A stretch of DNA of 64,000 bases from Pseudoalteromonas rubra (GTDB taxonomy: Bacteria; Pseudomonadota; Gammaproteobacteria; Enterobacterales; Alteromonadaceae). Below the pieces are notes generated by a model, which saw nothing but the letters and a program-made list of their open reading frames with translations, made no database searches and had not been told where the DNA came from. The DNA is taken from assembly GCF_000238295.3 (NCBI RefSeq), contig NZ_AHCD03000020.1, positions 372,001-436,000 of the forward strand, written 5' to 3'. A program made the position numbers and the translations under genes. This document shows, piece by piece, positions 62,201-64,000 of the stretch. Positions within the stretch are counted from its first letter, which is position 1, and each line of letters starts with the position of its first letter.

Positions 62201-64000
62201 TGAGCTCGATACGTTTTTTAGTACAGAATCCGCTGAGCTAAACAAGCTAGTGAGCCCATTTGTCATTGACTCCGATCGCAATGGCATTAATGAACTGTAT
62301 TTCAAAGAAGCGGGCGCATTTAACTACCATTGGCGTAGATTCAACTGGAACCCTGAAGCGGAAGTTATTGAGCGCTCATCAATTCGTATAGAGACCTGGG
62401 GCTTTAATGCGCAGCAGGGTAGCCTGGTATTCCCTGCGGACTTTGATAACAATGGTACGGTAGATCTGATCCTGAAGTCGGACAACGATATTCATGCTTA
62501 CTATGAACATCAGCAGTCAACTCAGGCGGGCTTACTTCGTACCATCACTCAAGGGTATGGCAGCAAAACTCAGATCCATTATACCCCTATGAATACTGAG
62601 GGGGCGGACGCCGTATATAGCCAGACCATGTCTGCACTGTCGAACGAAATGCAAAACATTGCAGAAGACTCACAGGCATTTGATGAGCCTGAGCATAGAG
62701 TACAGCGTTTGTTCAACAGTCTGCCACTGGTGTCTTCGGTGGAAACAGAGAGCGCGGTAACGGGTGTCAATGATGAGCAGATACTCACGGTAAATTATCA
62801 TTATTATGATGCCAAAGTGCAATTTGGTGGGCGTGGCATGTTGGGCTTTGGCGCTATCACCACGACCACTGAAAAAGACCAAATTGAGTTTGAAACCACC
62901 ACACGTTATTACCAGGCATTTCCGTTCACCGGTATGCCTAAGGCAACGGAAAAGCGTTTCGGAGCTCAGCGCATTTCGCTGTCGGTTAATGACTATAAGT
63001 ATCTTCAGGACAAGCACACTAAGAGCTATCAGGTGTTTGTGCAAAGGAGCCGGGAGTGTTCTGCGCGTTTTGACAGCGTAGATCTTGAAAGCAGAAATAC
63101 GGCTAGCGATTATTTTAAATCTGGCTATTCATGTACTGAGACTGTCTCTGACGAAGATGTGTGGGGCAATGTATTTACCAATTCGGTGAAACAATATGAT
63201 GTGCTTCCAGTCAATGTGAATGCGTTTGCACACCATAATAGCAGCAGTGCCAAAAATGCCAGTACCCTGCTAACTGAGACAATTACCAGCAATTGCTATG
63301 ATCTAGCATGCAGCTCGTCTTATATTGATACAACAGATTATATTAAATTAGGACGTCTTACAGAGGTGACGGTCGAGCACGTAGGTTCTGATTCCGCACC
63401 TTTGTATAAAGAGGATAAAGTTACAAAGAAATCTGCTTTTGCTTATTACTCATCTGGCCCTGAAAAGTACTTGCTCAAAGAAGAAAGGTTCAATGTTGGG
63501 GCGGGAAGTGATCACGAGCTGGTTAAATATTATACCTATGATAGCGTTGGCAATATTGTCACTGTAACTTCATCAACTAGCGGTGAAGATTGTGCAAGTG
63601 ATGATGCCCTGTGCCGGGTAACGACCAACAACTATGATGCGAGTTTGCACTTTATTGATTCGACCAGTAATGACTACTTTACACCGAGTAGTGTAGTTCG
63701 TCGCAATGCTTTTGGTCAGCCAACACAAATCATGAGTGTTGATGAGTCGTTAAGCACAGTACTTTACGACAAGTTTGGAACCAAAATAGGTTCTCACTCG
63801 GCAACGGGTACTCAGCGTTATACTTACTTGACGACATGTAGTGCCTCAGGGTGTGCTGTGCAGCAAAACACTTTGGCTAATGGTGTACTCGTAGAGAAAA
63901 AGTACATTGATATCAATGGTCGCGTCTTTGAGACACATACGCGTGGTAAGAAAGACGACCATTGGTTTATTTCAAAAACTCACTTTGATCTGCATGGCAG
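56205..64000 (+). CDS. Giant secreted SpvB/TcdB/RHS-type protein, truncated by the window edge
   Basis: The frame opens at ATG 56205 and is still open at the right edge: at least 2598 residues, no stop. Order of modules (approximate residues): signal peptide (1-25); Ig- and fibronectin-like repeats (about 30-870, e.g. LKWRGGAAYYKVYRW); a PQQ-like propeller (880-1065, NIYVGSMDQRLYSLLPETG); a helical DUF4214-like part (1080-1225); a calcium loop DTDNDGIPNLVEIENG (about 1232); a SpvB-like domain (1400-1665, GVTPSVSLMYNSQQGDSSVA); FG-GAP/VCBS repeats (about 1690-2090, TADFNGDGYADIAYKK, DINSDGFLDILLQ); a TcdB middle-like domain (2100-2285, ITQGYGSKTQIHY, RGMLGFGAITTTTE); and YD/RHS repeats starting near 2440 (YYTYDSVGNIVTVT). 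This is the architecture of Tc-toxin B/RHS shells, which encapsulate a C-terminal toxin. The toxin tip and any immunity gene lie beyond the window. Confidence 0.93.
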   Translation, partial: MTRLINKYVPLLLTSVLATKAWAGASCVDTAASAYVNEQVSIKLVQPNTSNPYKHTFKSLYVGKLKLDTDDINYEGRLDYKFANTGSYTFKTTLSHCYGPGYCAETVCTKSISVKERKKPVIVSTSMVPQSSDVALKANLTFRVSTKDAKQIKMYRKTGDGPWEYSHSCSSIDGVNAGCSIGGQATEYTTYSRKAVAVNGHLETTSDVFTWSSVGTNESPSVSISVADSQVNSGNATKVTITASDPDGNPAFHISDVLLRGANGRWESKKEHCLPNKGQSKSNSVQCELTTANLSTKTTFQAKVIDTGGAVTSNAIDVSINNRPSIESLSVTSNGVATDYFNKNSSVSISTSATDSNGNLSTIQICVAPGLSVNTEVACGSSAQWASCTGSPCTVTGNFSEHGAYTIYSRAEDELGAAHSSAPKVVYVLSDFGIYVEPQSVQTEYVVEDPATPQTISWSVIANKVYSSGNKVAGFRIVPNGNPAHAVTPDVPELANGPQSITEACDDGLCRFTLNWKPTDATYGSPIQFYINAIDENGSVQSTDVISTEIMSLLPQIPPVPSVSVEFDESSNRYVAAITGMGHASEAKIAVYIGGVKTLDSTDKNNSRAWYVPSTYEDNGKSLRVCAKGVAVSTHGNSESHTYGCSKTLTIEHNNMPDVSLFDMSYSQFGGPYVLKWRGGAAYYKVYRWAGHIADEPASLVPLQDNVKANTTTITHVPQGTHTYRLSACNGPNQCTDSPPLVVEHIAPIIASASVNEDNRQLVLGGAGFSAHAGRLFAQIENTSETHEIILGDITVSASGGVLTAQLTERLFEGYQNKGLLVEYRNQVSCLNNDVNSNYVGKVMCVDSRLTYKVRVDDQSPDTIIDMTENNFTISDSGYVYVGASKTARDSGDAPFYEVGDYSNTVTGLYVYNQNSDDGGWVFSTNDIDDKTDDQVIGKPLVIPSDGIDHVYFGAQNHKVYKFTHNPQNNSGSGFKFIWDQITGGPNTAGLQTDAIGNIYVGSMDQRLYSLLPETGQINWHYSFAPSGGIHALSGVGPDGLAAVTTQDGEMTMIDRTLIDKNAVSWSRLDDYLEMANPGWEPPASYLEANIIGHLLIAVHQRLPSKNEIAALSYAHLNGHSLEEVVNAIINAQVECQQNCADAIALRGSDNLAFTQVLIRRLMDQHISATTTVLGKTAEQWAQMLDTAQLRRAELVLLLQQPTYKNHSDTIQELLNIYFGYCFGSECNYSQDTDNDGIPNLVEIENGTSVNNPIDGLAAPTMTQLTDEPVKEGELLFSLESNDEIDFYIVHYQLDEGGESKDRVDVAIDEDDNPYPNFATRWKKAVRDGTYSFYAKACKTTQVQNQNYNSCSVSGSEVITVEIVHTPSELAPNVVIDNAAMSAQTDTINLSLNAELTPTIGNFRVSEAGSATYSLPIELPQGIAGVTPSVSLMYNSQQGDSSVALGWSLNAGSSISRCRAVLAIDGYSGPVAFDETDKYCLDGQRLIEVDNIDWPISNGVPSATYVLEKDAQLFIERYDTGNSEYFVVYGKDGSKKVFGGESASEVRVGRDDENMATLTWLLVREYDNMQSDSSVVQYDYATLGEGEKVLTTIRYSGYRVEFDYVASKVRSRTYMNHGSLSQSARLSKIWVKTSGSTSIELSSYDIAGNTSQPNGDGPRRLDKLQQCRGTICKKPILFDYNDLPIGHEFKNSRLLFDAKHNGGYNESQLVAFTFLDTQGNGNQELATLERIDGADKEYQLCIWAGQTIDDEQQLGCTNITRSDNDDQVTMLAMDVEGDGSQSLWINNKSDYEEGYLGYYWDKVDFDGARFTFGYPEVKYLTGKYLREIKTADFNGDGYADIAYKKQKDDLNLYIREWDRHAHMFVDEVVISIDTEKEVKATDKGSDWQTVDINFDGLADIIALRCGTDKCADGQPNRLYAYLNNGADAMFTPFTIAATGQYFRQFMLTDINSDGFLDILLQRATNDGDFVWNAYIAKAAVSNEKPSGANYQLVSFDLDGELDTFFSTESAELNKLVSPFVIDSDRNGINELYFKEAGAFNYHWRRFNWNPEAEVIERSSIRIETWGFNAQQGSLVFPADFDNNGTVDLILKSDNDIHAYYEHQQSTQAGLLRTITQGYGSKTQIHYTPMNTEGADAVYSQTMSALSNEMQNIAEDSQAFDEPEHRVQRLFNSLPLVSSVETESAVTGVNDEQILTVNYHYYDAKVQFGGRGMLGFGAITTTTEKDQIEFETTTRYYQAFPFTGMPKATEKRFGAQRISLSVNDYKYLQDKHTKSYQVFVQRSRECSARFDSVDLESRNTASDYFKSGYSCTETVSDEDVWGNVFTNSVKQYDVLPVNVNAFAHHNSSSAKNASTLLTETITSNCYDLACSSSYIDTTDYIKLGRLTEVTVEHVGSDSAPLYKEDKVTKKSAFAYYSSGPEKYLLKEERFNVGAGSDHELVKYYTYDSVGNIVTVTSSTSGEDCASDDALCRVTTNNYDASLHFIDSTSNDYFTPSSVVRRNAFGQPTQIMSVDESLSTVLYDKFGTKIGSHSATGTQRYTYLTTCSASGCAVQQNTLANGVLVEKKYIDINGRVFETHTRGKKDDHWFISKTHFDLHG

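Overview
The window looks like chromosomal DNA of a marine gammaproteobacterium of the Alteromonadales, most likely Pseudoalteromonas. This is inferred from the protein families and gene order (rsmE-gshB-yqgE-ruvX; yggS-proC-yggT-rdgB-hemW beside pilT-pilU; tolC-nudF-DUF1249-cpdA-yqiA-parE-parC; glnE). No rRNA is present to confirm it. Most of the window is core genome; the accessory parts lie at the left edge (0.1-2 kb), around 7.4-14.7 kb, and from about 44.6 kb to the right edge.

Left edge: a tRNA-Leu(CAA) gene with its own promoter and terminator is followed by about 1.7 kb of tandem repeats. Each of the 12 copies reproduces the 3' tail of the tRNA plus an intrinsic terminator. Five consecutive periods are identical at exactly 147 bp; the rest are diverged. 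The nearest known parallel is the E. coli tyrT rtT repeat. After this come a small exported protein, a BLUF blue-light sensor, a cold-shock protein and the upp-uraA uracil salvage pair.

7.4-14.7 kb holds a Cu(I)/Ag(I) efflux operon: a Met/His-rich small protein, a DUF411 protein, and CusC-, CusB- and CusA-like subunits. The CusB-like adaptor carries two fused CusF-like domains, the second with degraded metal ligands. A Tat-type TRAP solute-binding protein and a divergent histidine kinase follow.

17.9-44.5 kb is housekeeping: a DUF885 metallopeptidase lipoprotein; the hemW-rdgB-DUF4426-yggT-proC-yggS block; the twitching ATPases pilT-pilU; the ruvX-yqgE-gshB-rsmE block; glnE; a TcpQ-domain protein; an LpxL-type acyltransferase; tolC; and the nudF-to-parC block, which joins ADP-ribose and cAMP turnover genes to topoisomerase IV.

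44.6-64 kb is accessory: a lipoprotein, a secreted alpha/beta-hydrolase-like protein with a DxDxDG partner, an operon of a secreted serine beta-lactamase-fold hydrolase with its own two-component system, and a compact RiPP-like locus. That locus has a 59-residue precursor-like peptide, 46 bp upstream of a radical SAM/SPASM enzyme with a complete set of cysteines. The peptide is the best candidate for an undescribed system here. The window ends inside a giant secreted SpvB/TcdB/RHS-type protein of at least 2598 residues, preceded at 1 bp by an exported partner.
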